DNA of 64,000 bases from Apoderus coryli (GCA_911728435.2 OU452208.1:744001-808000), one strand, 5' to 3'; shown: positions 23,785 to 36,008, counted from the stretch's first letter. Notes: a model not told the origin generated them from the sequence alone. Translations and numbers: made by a program.

Positions 23785-24979
23785 GTATACCAATATGGCG
23801 GATTCTCCAGAGCCGCATTAACTATTTTTGTTGCTTTTAATTTACAGCTTGGGTTTATACTTTATTTTGAAATATTATGCAGTGTGCAAAATACTTAAAT
23901 ATAGGTAATTATTGATATTTGATACCTAAATACAGGAATAAAAGACGTTAGTACTTTATAAATTATATATTAATACCCGTTAAACAAAACAATTTTATTT
24001 AAATGTTGCGCTATGCTTATCCACTTTATTTTTACTTAAATAATACATCCTGGTATTAACATATTTAGTCGCAATAGATTTGATCAGTAAATGTATATGT
24101 TTATCAAACACTGATTGATCAAAACCGTGCACAACTAAATTAGGAAAAATATTACTATTTACAAATTCCTTTAAAACAAGGTTTATTATGAATCCTGCGG
24201 ACAACTTTTCATTAGTAGCTACTACACGATTTTTTATGATCTTTTCGGATTGGAAGAAAACGTCTAAAACATCTTTTGAAGGAATTTGTAAATCCTTTTT
24301 ATTAATGCATCTCGACATTCTCTGCAAATAATTTGCTTCTTTAAACTAAAAACAACAAATCTAACAATATAAATAATAATGAATTTCGAAAATTCAGAAA
24401 ATGGTCCAGGAAGATAATCATGATCTGGATAAATTATATTTGTGTACATTTCTCGTTGGTATCCAATTAATTCGAGACACATATTGTGTCCAAATATGTC
24501 TACGAGCAGGATCTTTAGGAAGTCTAAAAACCAGAATATGTTTTTAACACACATTTAGGGGTCTTTTTTGCTAGAAAGTGATGAAAACGTAGAGAGTTTG
24601 AGAGTAGAAATCACGTAAAAGAATTTGTAAAAAAAATAAACTACAATGCACGTGCCAATTGTTCAGTGCAGAAAGAAGAATGCTACCAGACTCCTATAAT
24701 AATGTGTTTTAATAAGTTCGCCTAAAAAAAACCCTAAATACGTCCATGTACAATGTTTACAATATTTGGTACATACCTATGAAACGTTATTCCTGATATT
24801 TTCTGGTCGATTTCACTTCTACTACTGCAACTACGCACAGCACAGGACACCATTATAGTATATTGTCAAATAACCGTCCAAAAAAACACGAAAAACTTAA
24901 GTAAACTTGTCAAATACTTGTAAATAACACTATAAACTTGAAAGCACGACAAATGATAGAGGTCGTATACCAATATGGC
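23785..24979 (-). pseudogene. P-element/THAP9-like transposase gene remnant
   Basis: On the minus strand, exon 1 (24853-24777) starts MVSCAVRSC and ends in ITFH at a phase-2 gtatgt donor. Exon 2 starts at 24523 after a tttttag acceptor and gives RLPKDPARRHIWTQYV, so the two exons rebuild the first half of a THAP zinc finger (C-x4-C, then LPKD, then W). Soon after, the frame breaks and the sequence jumps to a C-terminal segment typical of P/THAP9 transposases: FVVFSLKKQIICREC, then IPSKDVLDVF, ending near 23995. The second half of the THAP finger and the whole catalytic core are absent. An 18-bp direct repeat, TCGTATACCAATATGGCG, brackets the locus (23784-23801 and 24962-24979). Confidence 0.7.
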
Positions 24980-25217
24980 GTACCTGCACCCGCTTTTGGC
25001 CACGTTAGAGCGTCTCCCCCCACCTCAATGCTGTAACTAGACAACTAAGCCCTTTAGCCAAGTTGAAAATAGTTGATTTTTTTTATAATAAAATTATTTT
25101 GCCTCCTTTTCTACTATTTACGAAGGCCTATGTAAACAAAATTGTTATGCTGCATGTTGTAGGTTATCTTATATCAAATTAGCTAATTTTTCTTTTATAT
25201 TTGGAATTTTTGTTTTC

Positions 25218-25462
25218 TTCTAGCGTGAACAGGCAATATGCCTGTTCACGCTAGGTGTCGCCACAAACATCTCTCTCTCAATCAATTCTCGTGCTAGTAT
25301 AAGCTCTTTGTCAATGTTGGAAATTTAGGTCACACTGCCTGCCGATCACCACTGATGAGTCGTGGATCGACGAAACGGCCGTCTGGTGGAAGCATGGTAG
25401 TGTGAAATAAATTTCCAACATAACTTAAAGTCTTGTTGCTTTATGTAACAAGCAATTCTTAA
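25218..25462 (+). mobile_element. Hammerhead-ribozyme element, copy 1 (~244 bp, 12-13-bp TSD)
   Basis: It is inserted in a satellite monomer with the duplication ATTTTTGTTTTC at 25206-25217 and 25463-25474. The element starts with a perfect 16-bp hairpin (25220-25254, loop ATA). Next come an unpaired segment, the inverted pair gttggaaattt (25316) and aaatttccaac (about 25409) enclosing the ribozyme, and a cttgtt/aacaag hairpin at the 3' end. No open frame is present. The variable-length TSD, with no LTR or TIR, indicates target-primed retroposition. Confidence 0.85.
25346..25389 (+). ncRNA. Type I hammerhead ribozyme (copy 1)
   Basis: Core CTGATGA at 25352-25358. Stem II is GTCG (25359-25362) with CGAC (25368-25371) and loop TGGAT. 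GAAA lies at 25372-25375. Stem III is A-C (25375-25376) with G-T (25381-25382) and loop GGCC. The cleavage triplet GTC ends at 25383. Stem I is TCACCA (25346-25351) with TGGTGG (25384-25389), five Watson-Crick pairs and one wobble. Every conserved core residue of the hammerhead is present. A two-pair stem III is typical of Penelope/retrozyme-type ribozymes that work best as dimers. Confidence 0.9.
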
Positions 25463-26842
25463 ATTTTTGTTTTCGTTTTTGACCCTTTTTTATACTATTT
25501 TCAAACGCCTGTGTGAACCAGTTCATTTATGTAACATTTTTTAGGTTATATACTATTACAACTATGAAAAATCATTCTGTATTTCGAATAAGCTTAGGCA
25601 GTATATATTTTTTTATTTCGACCCCTTTTACACTATTTACGAACGCCTATGAAAACAAGTTATTTATAACACATTTTATAGGTTATATTCTATCAAAGCT
25701 ATAAATAACTAGTCAATATTTCTGCTATTTTTAAGAAGTACGTTTTTTTCTAACCTTTTCACCCCATTTCACACTTTATTCGTATGTCAATGTAGTCTAA
25801 TTGTTTAGGTTAAATATTTAATTAAACGCACAAAAAATTAATCAACATTTCGGATAAGTTTAAGAACTATGATTTTTTTAATTTTTGAACCCTTTTTTTT
25901 AAACCTCTTGCCTACGCTCAATGTTAATCACTACCTATAAATATCAACTATTTTTTTTATTTTACCCCCTTTTCTACTATTTACGAACGCCTATGTAAAT
26001 AAAATTTTTATGCTGCATTTTGTAGGTTATCTTATATCAAAGCCATATATAATTAGCCAATTTTTCTGGTATATATGGGAAACGTTTTTTTTTTCGTTTT
26101 TGATCCTTTTTTTAAACTATTTTTGAACGCCTGTGTGAACCAATTCTTTTATGGAATATTTTTTAGCTTATATTGTATCACAACTATGAAAAATTATTCC
26201 ATATTTCGAATAAGTTTAGGAAATATATTTTTTTTTATGTTTTGACCCCTTTTACAATATTTACGAACGCCTATGAAAATAAGTTATTTATGACACATTT
26301 TATAGGTTATATTCTATCAAAACTGTAAATAACTAGTTAATATTTCTGCTATGTTTAAGAAATACGTTTTTTTCAAATCTTTTTTACCCCATTTTACACT
26401 ATTTTCGAACGCCAATGTGGTCTAATATTTTATGTTAAATATTTTAGGTTATGTTCAATTAAATGCGTAAAAAATTATGCAGTATTTCGGAAAAACGTTT
26501 CCCAAATATACCAGAAAAATTGGCTAATTATATATAGCTTTGATATAAGATAACCTAAAAAATGCAGCATAAAATTTTTATTCACATAGGCGTTCGTAAA
26601 TAGCAGAAAAAGGGGTAAAATAAAAAAAAATTAAAATGTAAAAACTTTATATTTAACTAGATGAATTGGTGTTAAAAATACACGACAAAAATTAATGTAC
26701 CAGAAAAAATTTGTATCCGTGATAACTCAAAAACCACTTAACGGATAACCTACAACATGCAGCATAACAATTTTGTTTACATAGGTGTTCGTAAATAGTA
26801 GAAAAGGGGGCAAAATAAATTTTATAATAAAACTAAAAAAAA

Positions 26843-28439
26843 TCAATTAATTTGCGTTCAAGAACTTGGCCTAGATCTGAAATATAAAATATCTGCGTAT
26901 AAATAGTGCCTCCAAAGAGAAGAAAAAGGCACAAAACCCGATACGAAAAAAATAGCTGATGTCTAAAACAAAACAAAAATTTATTAAATTTAGATAAATG
27001 ACAAAAAGGTCATAAAATTATTACTTTTACACTTAAATATGGAGAGCTATTCGTGCCTCGAGGGCAACAGTTTATTTCCGGTGAAATTAAAAAAAAAAAA
27101 ATTTTTTTCATGAAACTAATGGTCTCCATATATACATATATGATATGGAGAGCTAATAATTCTCCTCTTTTGAAATTGTTTGCCTGTCTTGTACCTTTAA
27201 ATTTTATTTCAATGTAAAAAACTGTTATGTTGGTATTTACCACTTGAGTTCATTTCTGGGGTTTCCATATATTTTTTTTATACCTTACACTATATTACTT
27301 TACTTACCTGTTTTTATTTAATAGTATAGAAACCAAACTCCAGGTAAACAAAGTAATATTGTGTAAGGTATAAAAAAATATATATGGAAAAACCCAGAAA
27401 TGAGCTTATGTCAGATATTCTTTTACCATTTTAGAAGAAGCGAAACACGTGTAATGTACATAAATTAAAAATAAAATTAGTGGAAATTAATAACTTTAAT
27501 TTAATATGAATGTCCATGGACAGTTACATAATATCAAGTTTACAGGTTGGGTAGATGGGGGATAGATACTACATAGTTTGTAGGTTACTAAGATAACGTC
27601 CCATATTCCAAAAACCATAAGTTTTTCAACCTATGTTTTTAGAGGTAAACCACCCAAAAATTAGTTATTCCACATTCTGTTAAAGTTCTGATGGTAAAAC
27701 CACGAACTCCCTGTATAGCATACATTTTTTTTCACATTGTTACAGACCATTATAAATCGATCTTTGCCATTTATTAAGAAAACTAAGATATGTCAAACAA
27801 TTAGTTATATAAAAAAATTATTATCTTTTTGGCTTTTAGTAGCATTCAAGAACACAGAATCACAAACATTTCCCTGCGGAAATGTATCATTAACATTACA
27901 TTAAAACGCATTTTTCCCTTGTATTTTAGACGTTTTTCCGAAAATAGAAAAAAATCTATATATAACCTTCATCTTTTTAAGGTTCAGGTTAAAATCTTTT
28001 TATTCTCTTCAGATCGCCCATGAGGTTCAATAGGTATATCCTTAGCGAGTCGAAATCAATATAAAAAAAATTCTTGTGCATTTCCTATGGTACCATTTCC
28101 ACAGTCAACAATTAACTGAATATTGAGATCTATCAATTAGCTCCAAACATGCCGTACAATTATGTTTACTCTGTGACATACTTGGGAGATAATGCTAACG
28201 AGCAAACTTAAAAAGAAACCAAACTTCAGAAATCAAAAATAATATTGTAAGGACAACCTGTATATACGCAAATATATAAGTATATTATTTGTTTTATGTA
28301 TTTAAAATTCTTTTACTTGCTATCCTAAACAATTTTTTTTATAACTTGATTAATTTCATGCTCTCCTACGTTAAAACACTTTTACAATGAATAAGCGAAC
28401 AAAACTAAAAACTACCTCCGTTTATTACTACCACTACTG
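26843..28439. other. Noncoding, with a ~70-bp inverted repeat
   Basis: Arms at about 27245-27312 and 27338-27412 (ttccatatat... ataccttacac and its complement) are separated by about 25 bp and make a MITE-like palindrome. A gctctccatat palindrome lies near 27120-27155. No gene is seen. Confidence 0.6.
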
Positions 28440-28800
28440 TTGAATCGGCAACATCTAGTTTTTCGACGGCGTTTCAATCGGTGTTCGATGCTACGACGAA
28501 GGTATTAATTCGTATAGTCGCCGCAACATATGGGATGACGCCTGTTACCGGGTAGGTTTTCTCTAGGAGAGGGGTAAGGCGAGCATAGCGGGGCGCATTG
28601 TCCTTACCCCGCAAGCGACGACCCCCTCTCGTCCGGCGTTGCGTATCTTATTAAATATTTCAATCAACGGTATAATGCATAACAAAAGCGAGCGTTTATC
28701 CAACATATAGTCATAAAAACAAGCATAACCAAAGTGCCGAGCCAATCAAAATCTGTATATTCTGCGCATGCGGCATACGGGCAATAATACACAAAATGAT
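28440..28800. promoter_or_regulatory. Local GC/CpG-rich island, possible promoter
   Basis: This stretch is far richer in CG dinucleotides than its AT-rich surroundings. It contains an inverted pair GGGGTAAGG (28571-28579) and CCTTACCCC (28602-28610), and GCGCATGCGG near 28763, which matches the NRF-1 palindrome core. No exon was recognised next to it. Alternatively it is a foreign insertion or repeat. Confidence 0.35.
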
Positions 28801-29714
28801 TATTTTTATTTTTGTTTGGGCCATACCAAACAATAAACATTATATTATGTTACCAAACATTTAAAACAATTTTGTAAATTTGTCCACAATTTTGCATCAT
28901 ACTTCATAGATCTCCTATGTTATGTAACAGAAAATATAATATACATTCAGCAGTTTTATTTTTAAAAGTGTTGTGTACATTTTCGATACCGATACTTTTT
29001 AGACAAGTATCGGTAGAATCCACACTTGGCAAAAATTACTGTTATCGGAATCGATACTTTTTACTATTTTCGCATTCCTAGTTACTTCCTCTTCTTCTAT
29101 TATATGAACACTCGACGGGTGCGTGTACCAGGAGAAATAAATAAGTAGAAGTCCACAGCAAAGTAAATCTGGGTGAGATCCTATAACTTCTACGTTAGGA
29201 AAAACTACAACTTTAGAGAGCAATCCTTTAGAAAAGCACATACACGTCTAATGCCTTCTAGATAAAGAAAATCAAGATGCAAGATGACTGAAGTCATTGC
29301 GGGAAATTCAAACTACGGCATAATTTTGTTCATAGCAGAGACATAATAATAATATTTTAATAATTTATATCATAAAGTTAATGAAATTTCATTTATTATA
29401 TATATAACAAGAAATCCCTTTGAGATTTCCCAGTCGCTTTGTGGTAGTCTTATCTATGATAAAATTCATTGAGGGTTAAAAAAAAAAATCGTAATTTTTT
29501 AAAAAAAATTTTTTTTATTAATTTTTGTCTTTTTTATTTTTTTTTTTATTTATTTTTTTGAATTTTTCTTTTTATTTTTTTTGTAATAAATTTTTTAATT
29601 TTTTTTTTTATTTTATTTTATTTACATTTTTTTTTTTTGAATTTATTTTTTAATATTTTTTTTTTAATTTTTGATTTTGAATAAAAAAAAACAAAAAAAA
29701 AAAACAAAAGTATT
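28801..29714. other. Noncoding; long T-rich low-complexity tract
   Basis: 29481-29700 is almost pure A/T with many T runs of 8 or more. No gene is seen in 28801-29480. Confidence 0.6.
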
Positions 29715-29786
29715 GCCACAGCTGGTATTCTAACCCCTAACCTTTCGCATGCGAAGCAAACGCTCTATCAATGACTCCACAGAAAC
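29715..29786 (-). pseudogene. tRNA-Ala(CGC)-like pseudogene
   Basis: The minus strand reads GATAGAGCG, then an anticodon arm TTTGC-TTCGCAT-GCGAA with CGC in the loop, then a T arm AGGGG-TTAGAAT-ACCAG. The D and anticodon arms are close to tRNA-Ala. The T-loop consensus TTCGA is mutated and the two acceptor strands do not pair, so it is not a working tRNA. It could also be the head of a decayed SINE. Confidence 0.5.
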
Positions 29787-32230
29787 CTGATAACAAATAT
29801 TGTATTTTAATTGTAATAATATAGATTCCAACTACCTAACTGGTGAAATTTTAAATGGGAACAATACACATACACCCTGTATAAAAATTTTATGATCCCA
29901 TTCTAACTGAAAATAATGTGAAACTTAAAGAAATATATAAAAATCTTCAAATTAAAATTTTTTTGAAGCATTTTTGAACCACCCTGTGCAATAATTTCAT
30001 AAACCATTCTAAAAACCTAAACAAAACATTTTTAAGTAGATAACCTTTGGAAGCTTATAGTTGCATTTCAAAGAAATTCTGAATTGAAATCTAAAAAAAT
30101 CAAAACATTACCCAAAATATTAATTTTTTGTCCTTAAAAAAATAAACAAATACATTTTTGACTCACCCCGTATTTAAATTTAAAGTATACGCTAAAAATT
30201 TCTAAAGATTTAAAAGTTTTTCGATTGCAATCTGAAAAAAAAAGTTAAATTGCACAATCAATAACACGTTCAAAATTGAACTGGGATCACTTTGTGTATA
30301 ACTACACCACCTAAAAAAACACCCCTGCATATACTGAGACAAAATTAAAGAGCATCGAAAAGTGTCTTATTCCATAGAAGAGGTTATGCAACCGTAAATA
30401 GCATAATGATGTATTGGAGGTTGCATAAGCATAAGATATTAAATCTAATCAGTTAAAGGTCATTGATTGGTTGTAATTATTGAAATTGTAGCCCGTCTGC
30501 ACATATTCAAAGATGTTAATATCTCTCCCACCTCAATGATATCTCTGCACATAAATATAGCGGGATCATTGAACTTTTTTGTATTATTATTGAAATTGTA
30601 ACCTTCCTGGAGGGAATCATTTTTCTAATGGCAAAAAGTGTGTAAAACTTGTGCACAGCCTACTCTGCCAGATTTAGTTCATTTGAATAGTAGTAGAATA
30701 AAAATAAGTATAAATTCGTAGTTGTTTTATATAAAATAATGTTTTAATATTTGTTATATTATTGTGGGAGTTGAGTAAATTAAATTTGTTGGAAAATCAA
30801 GTATCTAATAATTTTACATGTGTAAATCTATTGTGTAATGTGTGGATTTATTGAGGAAAATCTGATGAAATATTTTGGTGGTGAAAGTGTGGCATCACCG
30901 AATTTCTTTATTGTTTTATATTTATTATTTATATTTTACGGTACCTACAGATTTATTTTTGATAAAAATAGGTAGGTACCTACTAATTAATAACCGTAGG
31001 TATATATATTTTTTTAATTTGTTCAATACTTTTTTAGATTTTAAAACTTAAATTAAATACCTATATAGGTAACCTAAATAGAAGGACTAATTTGTATTCC
31101 AAATATCAAAAATCAAAACTTAAGTTTCCCGAAAAGTAAATAACAATAATAGCATTTAGAATAGCACTAGAAATTTGCGACTGGGTGATAGAAATAGATA
31201 TAATCAAAATAATAATCGACATATAGGTATAGAATAATAACTATAGATAGTCGCCAAGCGTTGTCATATAACCTTAATTATTATTTTACATTAAATCTCT
31301 GCTGCATCTATATAGATGCTTCATATGAAACGTGCTTCTTATAGTGTTTTTTTTTTTAATGGCAAGATTCGTATGCTATGCTTAGTACAATTAAACGCTG
31401 GCAACTATGTTTATACGAACAGCGATAGGTGGTTGTATATGCCCGATGGCAGTGTTGCCCATTGTTGCTGAATTATAGATGAAAATGCTTTGAGGCACGC
31501 TTCATCTGCATAAGAACGTGTGTGATAAATAAATAGGCTATTGTCAGAGGACACAAGCACTGGCAACTGGCAAGGGTGTCAACTGCCGTACACAGGGAAG
31601 AGAGAGACCGAAATAAATAATGTTTTAGTATTATTACACGAATAAAAAAAGAAGGAAATACCTATAGGTATGTAAATTAAGTATGTTAAATAGGTGTATA
31701 CGATAAAGCCTGCTTCAGATGAAGACGAAATTCAAAATTACAGTTTTATGGTAAAGCAAAATTTGAACATATGATTACAATTATCTTATTGTTGAATGTT
31801 ATGAGGATAAGAAATCAATGTGGTGTATAGTTCGAAGTGTAGAATCCAATTATTAAAACTCTAAATACTACTTTGATGAAAATGAAAAAGGAAAAAGAAC
31901 ATAAAATCGATGTAATTAATGTTTTACTAAATTAATAATTAACTGTTCTAAACTTGGAAGATTGTAGTGAAGAAATATTTTTGACCATTTTCAAGCAGAT
32001 GATAACTGTAGTTGTGATAGATCAATTATTCGTGAGGCCGATAATATCGTTGAGGCAGGTAAGATTACGTGTATTTCAATTAAATTTATTTATCTAAAAT
32101 TCAGTAAACACAATTTAAGTGTTAAATATTATATAAACTGGTGGATATACCGCGTGATATTCTGAAGGGTGTATCACAAATATTTTTAGTCAGTATTTTG
32201 AAAACTCAAAATATATGTTTACTTACAGTT
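29787..32230. other. Noncoding, nothing recognised
   Basis: AT-rich sequence without convincing frames, splice-bounded exons or long repeats that I could see. Confidence 0.5.
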
Positions 32231-33170
32231 TTATTGACAACACGCTGATGTTCTCGTTGCTACAAAAAATATTGCTGTAGCTGCTAATGCGTACGCTCTT
32301 GCTGCGTGTATAGTAGATACCAATCCAAATTGGTTGCAAGTTCCTACGCCTGTGCTAGATATACGTTTCTGTAAAGCTAACGAGGTTTTAAAGGCAATAC
32401 CGAGAAATGAACCCATTGATTACTTCAGGGGAATATTTGATGACCAAATTATAGAGGGGACCAATAATTATGAAGAGGAGATTTTCCAATCAGAAGGTGA
32501 TTCTTAAAGTTGCCGATTTGGTAGGTGGAATAATGTAACATCAAGAAATGTTAATTTTTGAATGGGCTATTATTACACACATACGATTAAATCTACTGCA
32601 AGTCTATTGGATATTTAAAATTTTTTCACAACACATGAGTCGTAAACGAATAATGCTGACAGTAAAGAGCTTTACATTTTAATAGAAATACACCCAACCA
32701 GCAGCCAATGATAGATTGAATAAAATAAATACCTACTACTATACTATAATGGATCTTTCAGTAGACGAATCCATGGTGCTTGCCTAGCTTGTTTGGTGTT
32801 CCGACAGTATACAAAAAAATCACAAATACGGAATTAAAATATATACGCTGACAGAACCTGATGGTACATTTATGAATACTTTAGTATACACCGGGGGATA
32901 ATATCGGAGGAAAATTTTATTCTACAAAGGTGGTTTCGGAACTTATAACTCTCTTGACCTAGCGGAAAAGCCGACTAACAGCAAGACTTACTGCACTAGA
33001 ATCCTAAATTCAAAAAGAATTATTAAGCTTTGCAACTTCTGAAAAAAGCACTTGAAACATTGTCTTGATTTCTCACAACGTACTGGTCGGCAAATCGAAA
33101 GATACAAGAGACGTTTTATACATAATCTAAACGAAATGCTGGCGTGTGTAGGTAACACTACACCAGAAAA
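32231..33170 (+). pseudogene. piggyBac-type transposase pseudogene
   Basis: Several frames on the plus strand carry pieces of a piggyBac transposase: a KANEVLKAIPRNEPIDYF-like N-terminal part near 32370-32430, then SVDESMVL near 32757 and KYGIKIYTLTEPDG near 32826-32868, ending in a basic stretch near 33120. Stops and frame changes split it at least three times. Terminal repeats were not identified. Confidence 0.72.
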
Positions 33171-33499
33171 AAAACAATTTTTTATTAGTGTCTAATCCTA
33201 GACATTATATTTAAAATAAATAATATTTTTTTATTATTAGCTAAAAATTATACCACGACGCCTATGACTAAATATTCACAATTCTTGCAAATAGTTTGCA
33301 ATTTTTACTTAAAAGCATTTTTTAAACGTTCCATATTTTTACTTAGGTTGCATTTTTAATAATTTATATTGAATATTTGTACATAATAATGTAAATTAAA
33401 TTAGTAACAATTTTAGCTGTTTTCAGCATTATTTTGTATATAAATAGTCGATTAATTTTTAATAAAATCAGATTCAATCAAACATTGTTTCTCAATTAA

Positions 33500-33665
33500 A
33501 ACCACCACTGTTGCACAAGTCACCTTTATGCCTAGTAGGGGAGTGAGACTGCTCTTCCTAACAGTGGTTCCTAACTAACAAACCAACACTGTTGCACAAG
33601 TAACCTTTATGCCAAGTAGGGGAATGAGACTGCTCTTCCTAACAGTGTTGCTTAACTATTACCGC
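33500..33665. repeat. Two tandem ~82-bp units
   Basis: The segment cactgttgcacaag... tcttcctaacagtg occurs at about 33503-33581 and 33585-33663 with a few differences. Each unit has complementary ends (cactgtt / aacagtg) that can form a hairpin. It precedes the minisatellite of element C and probably belongs to its leader. Confidence 0.7.
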
Positions 33666-33780
33666 TGCTCTCAGCCACCCAAGCGAGAGCAAAGTAATCT
33701 TCGAAGGGTAAAACTAATCACCCTTCGAACATTGGTCCTTCGAGCCGGATTCAATTTCTTGGAACTTACAACTCCTTGAA

Positions 33781-34350
33781 AGTTGAATCTACAAACACAC
33801 ATCCTTCGGTCCATAAGCGTCCAAGGAGCCACTAACAAACAGCCTTCGGTCCATCAGCGTCCAGGGAGACAATTACAAACAACTCTCGGTCCACCAGCGT
33901 CCAGGGAGAGAATTACAAACAGCCTTCGGTCCATCAGCGTCCAGGGAGACAATTACAAACAACCCTCGGTCCACCAGCGTCCAGGGAGCCAATTACAAAC
34001 AGCCTTTGGTCCATCAGCGTCCAGGGAAACAATTACAAACAACCCTCGGTCCACCAGCGTGCAGGGAGCCAATTACAAACAACTCTCGGTCCACCAGCGT
34101 CCAGGGAGAGAATTACAAACAGCCTTCGGTCCATTAGCGTCCAGGGAGACAATTACAAACAACCCTCGGTCCACCAGCGTCCAGGGAGCCAATTACAAAC
34201 AGCCTTTGGTGCATCAGCGTCCAGGGAGACAATTACAAACACCCCTCGGTCCACCAGCGTCCAGGGAGCCACTAACACAACATCCTTCGGTCCACAGCGT
34301 CCAAGGAGCCACTAACAAACAGCCTTCGGTCCACCAGCGTCCAAGGTGCT
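33781..34350 (+). repeat. Minisatellite, about 14 units of 40 bp, element C leader
   Basis: Units of the type agccttcggtccatcagcgt plus ccagggagacaattacaaac repeat every 40 bp with small variations. Because 40 is not a multiple of 3, the open frame across it cycles through three reading frames and is an accident of the repeat, not a gene. Confidence 0.85.
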
Positions 34351-34395
34351 ACCAACCAACAAACTTCTGTCGAATTTACGAACTATCCACTCACA

Positions 34396-35929
34396 ATGTC
34401 CATGACGACAGATGAACTTAACCAGCTAGCCAAGCTACAAGAGGAGCATGGGACACAGATTCTTCAACTCCTCACCAACGCCAAAAAGGACTCAGTTAAA
34501 CGAAAAACTGAAACTTACATCGCCGACCGCCTACAACAATTAGAAGAAATTTGGAAAGCCGTCCAAAAAATCAATCAAAAAATACGAATACTGGATGTTC
34601 CAAACCGTCCATATAATACAAAAAACTATTATCAACAAATTATAGCCAAGTACGAAGAAGCAATACGATACCTCAACGAATGCCCTAAAGCCATATTAAA
34701 GGTTTATTAAATGTTGTAGGTAAAGTTAACAAATGGCTATTCGGTACTTTAGATTCTGAAGACGAAGAAAAATATAATAATGCTATATATAAATTAGAAC
34801 AAAACCAAAAGGACTTAGCACATGAAGTAAACTTACAAATTTCTTTATCAAAAAATCTAATTAATCATTATAATAAAACAATCCAAATATTGTATAATAA
34901 TCAAGAAAAACTTGAACAAGGTTTCAAACAACAGTTCAATCTAGTATTAAAGATGTTAATGATTACATTAGTTTTCACGGAACTATTTCACAAATAAACT
35001 TAGATTGTCAAAACATAATAACATTTATCGATAATATCGAAAATGCTATCATATTTTCAAAATTAAATACGCTACATAATTCTATCATATCGAGCTATGA
35101 AGTTAGGGAAATGATAAATTATTTAGGTAAACTCTACGGGAAAGATGAAATTCCAAATTTTACAAATATAATAACCTATTATCAGTTTTTAGGCACACAA
35201 GTGACCATTTCAAATTTAAAACTAATTTTTGCTATTCATGTTCCCATTTTACAAACCGAAGTTCTTAAATACTTCCATCTATATCCTATTATCCAAAACC
35301 ACAAAATGTATACCCCAAAATATCCTTATTTGGCACAAACGGCAACAAACGCACAATTCCAAGAAGAAGATTGTCCACGTTTGGAAGACGTTTACTATTG
35401 TCAAGAAAGTCCTGTGTTACCAGACGCATGCACACTTAAATTTATGAACGGCGAAACCCCAGAACAGTGTCAAACCTGGGAAATCAACGCTGAAAACTCC
35501 ATAACTTATCAAGTTACGCAAAATATGATCCTGATAATACCGCCAAAACCACAAAAAATATATTCAAAATGTCAATCCAACCAATATTTGGAAATTAGTT
35601 CTCCAGTATTAATAAAAATACCACTAACATGTGAAGTTCACATCGATAACGAAAAGTTTATGAACAATCACGAAATGCAACATGGTAAACCATTAATCTT
35701 ACCAAAATTAGAAATCAAAAAATTAAAAAGTCCAAAAATGTTCGAAGCCTCAAATTTTACAAAACTCAATTTAGAAGAAATGTATCGAATAAACGAAATA
35801 ACGAAGCAACTCAAACCGATCATGCTACGAGATATCACTGAAGAAAAGTCTACATTATTTACTACAATCCTCATCATCATAGCAATCACAATCATCACAT
35901 ATTTTGGATGGAAAGTTTGGAATAGATGA
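34396..35929 (+). pseudogene. Element C: internally deleted provirus, gag N-terminus abutting env fusion subunit
   Basis: ATG at 34396 (or 34402) opens about 103 codons of gag-like sequence (KKDSVKRKTETYI, then RLQQLEEIWKAV). At about 34702 this is followed at once, in another frame, by an envelope fusion-peptide region (GLLNVVGKVNKWLFGTLDSE). The furin site, the surface subunit and all of pol are gone. The envelope continues with stops near 35000 and then an open frame from 35111 to TGA 35927-35929, Cys-rich, ending in a membrane segment (near 35850-35920). The envelope family is the same as A and B but distant. Not expressible as one protein. Confidence 0.82.
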
Positions 35930-36008
35930 GTCCAAATTTTGAAAATGTTCAAAAATAGGCCAAATCCACAACCCACTGACGAAAATAACTCCATTATTTT
36001 CGCATCTT

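Larger units (their letters stand above)
25073..26842. mobile_element. Fold-back element made of ~141-bp tandem monomers
   Basis: The first about 100 bases (from 25073) match the reverse complement of the last about 100 (to about 26842). Inside, monomers sharing a cactatttacgaacgcctatg-type core repeat about every 140-142 bp (cores at 25985, 26125, 26265 and 26407; earlier ones at 25122, 25503, 25641 and about 25781). Monomers four apart are more alike than neighbours, so the higher-order unit is four monomers. Orientation flips at about 26494. A hammerhead element interrupts the first monomer. No coding capacity is seen. Confidence 0.75.

Noticed and set aside
24264..24554. Independent 96-residue membrane protein
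   Set aside because: It is the out-of-frame and C-terminal reading of the P-like transposase remnant.
33783..34415. 210-codon open frame over the minisatellite
   Set aside because: It is produced by 40-bp tandem units in which stops happen to be absent; there is no domain and the frame rotates.
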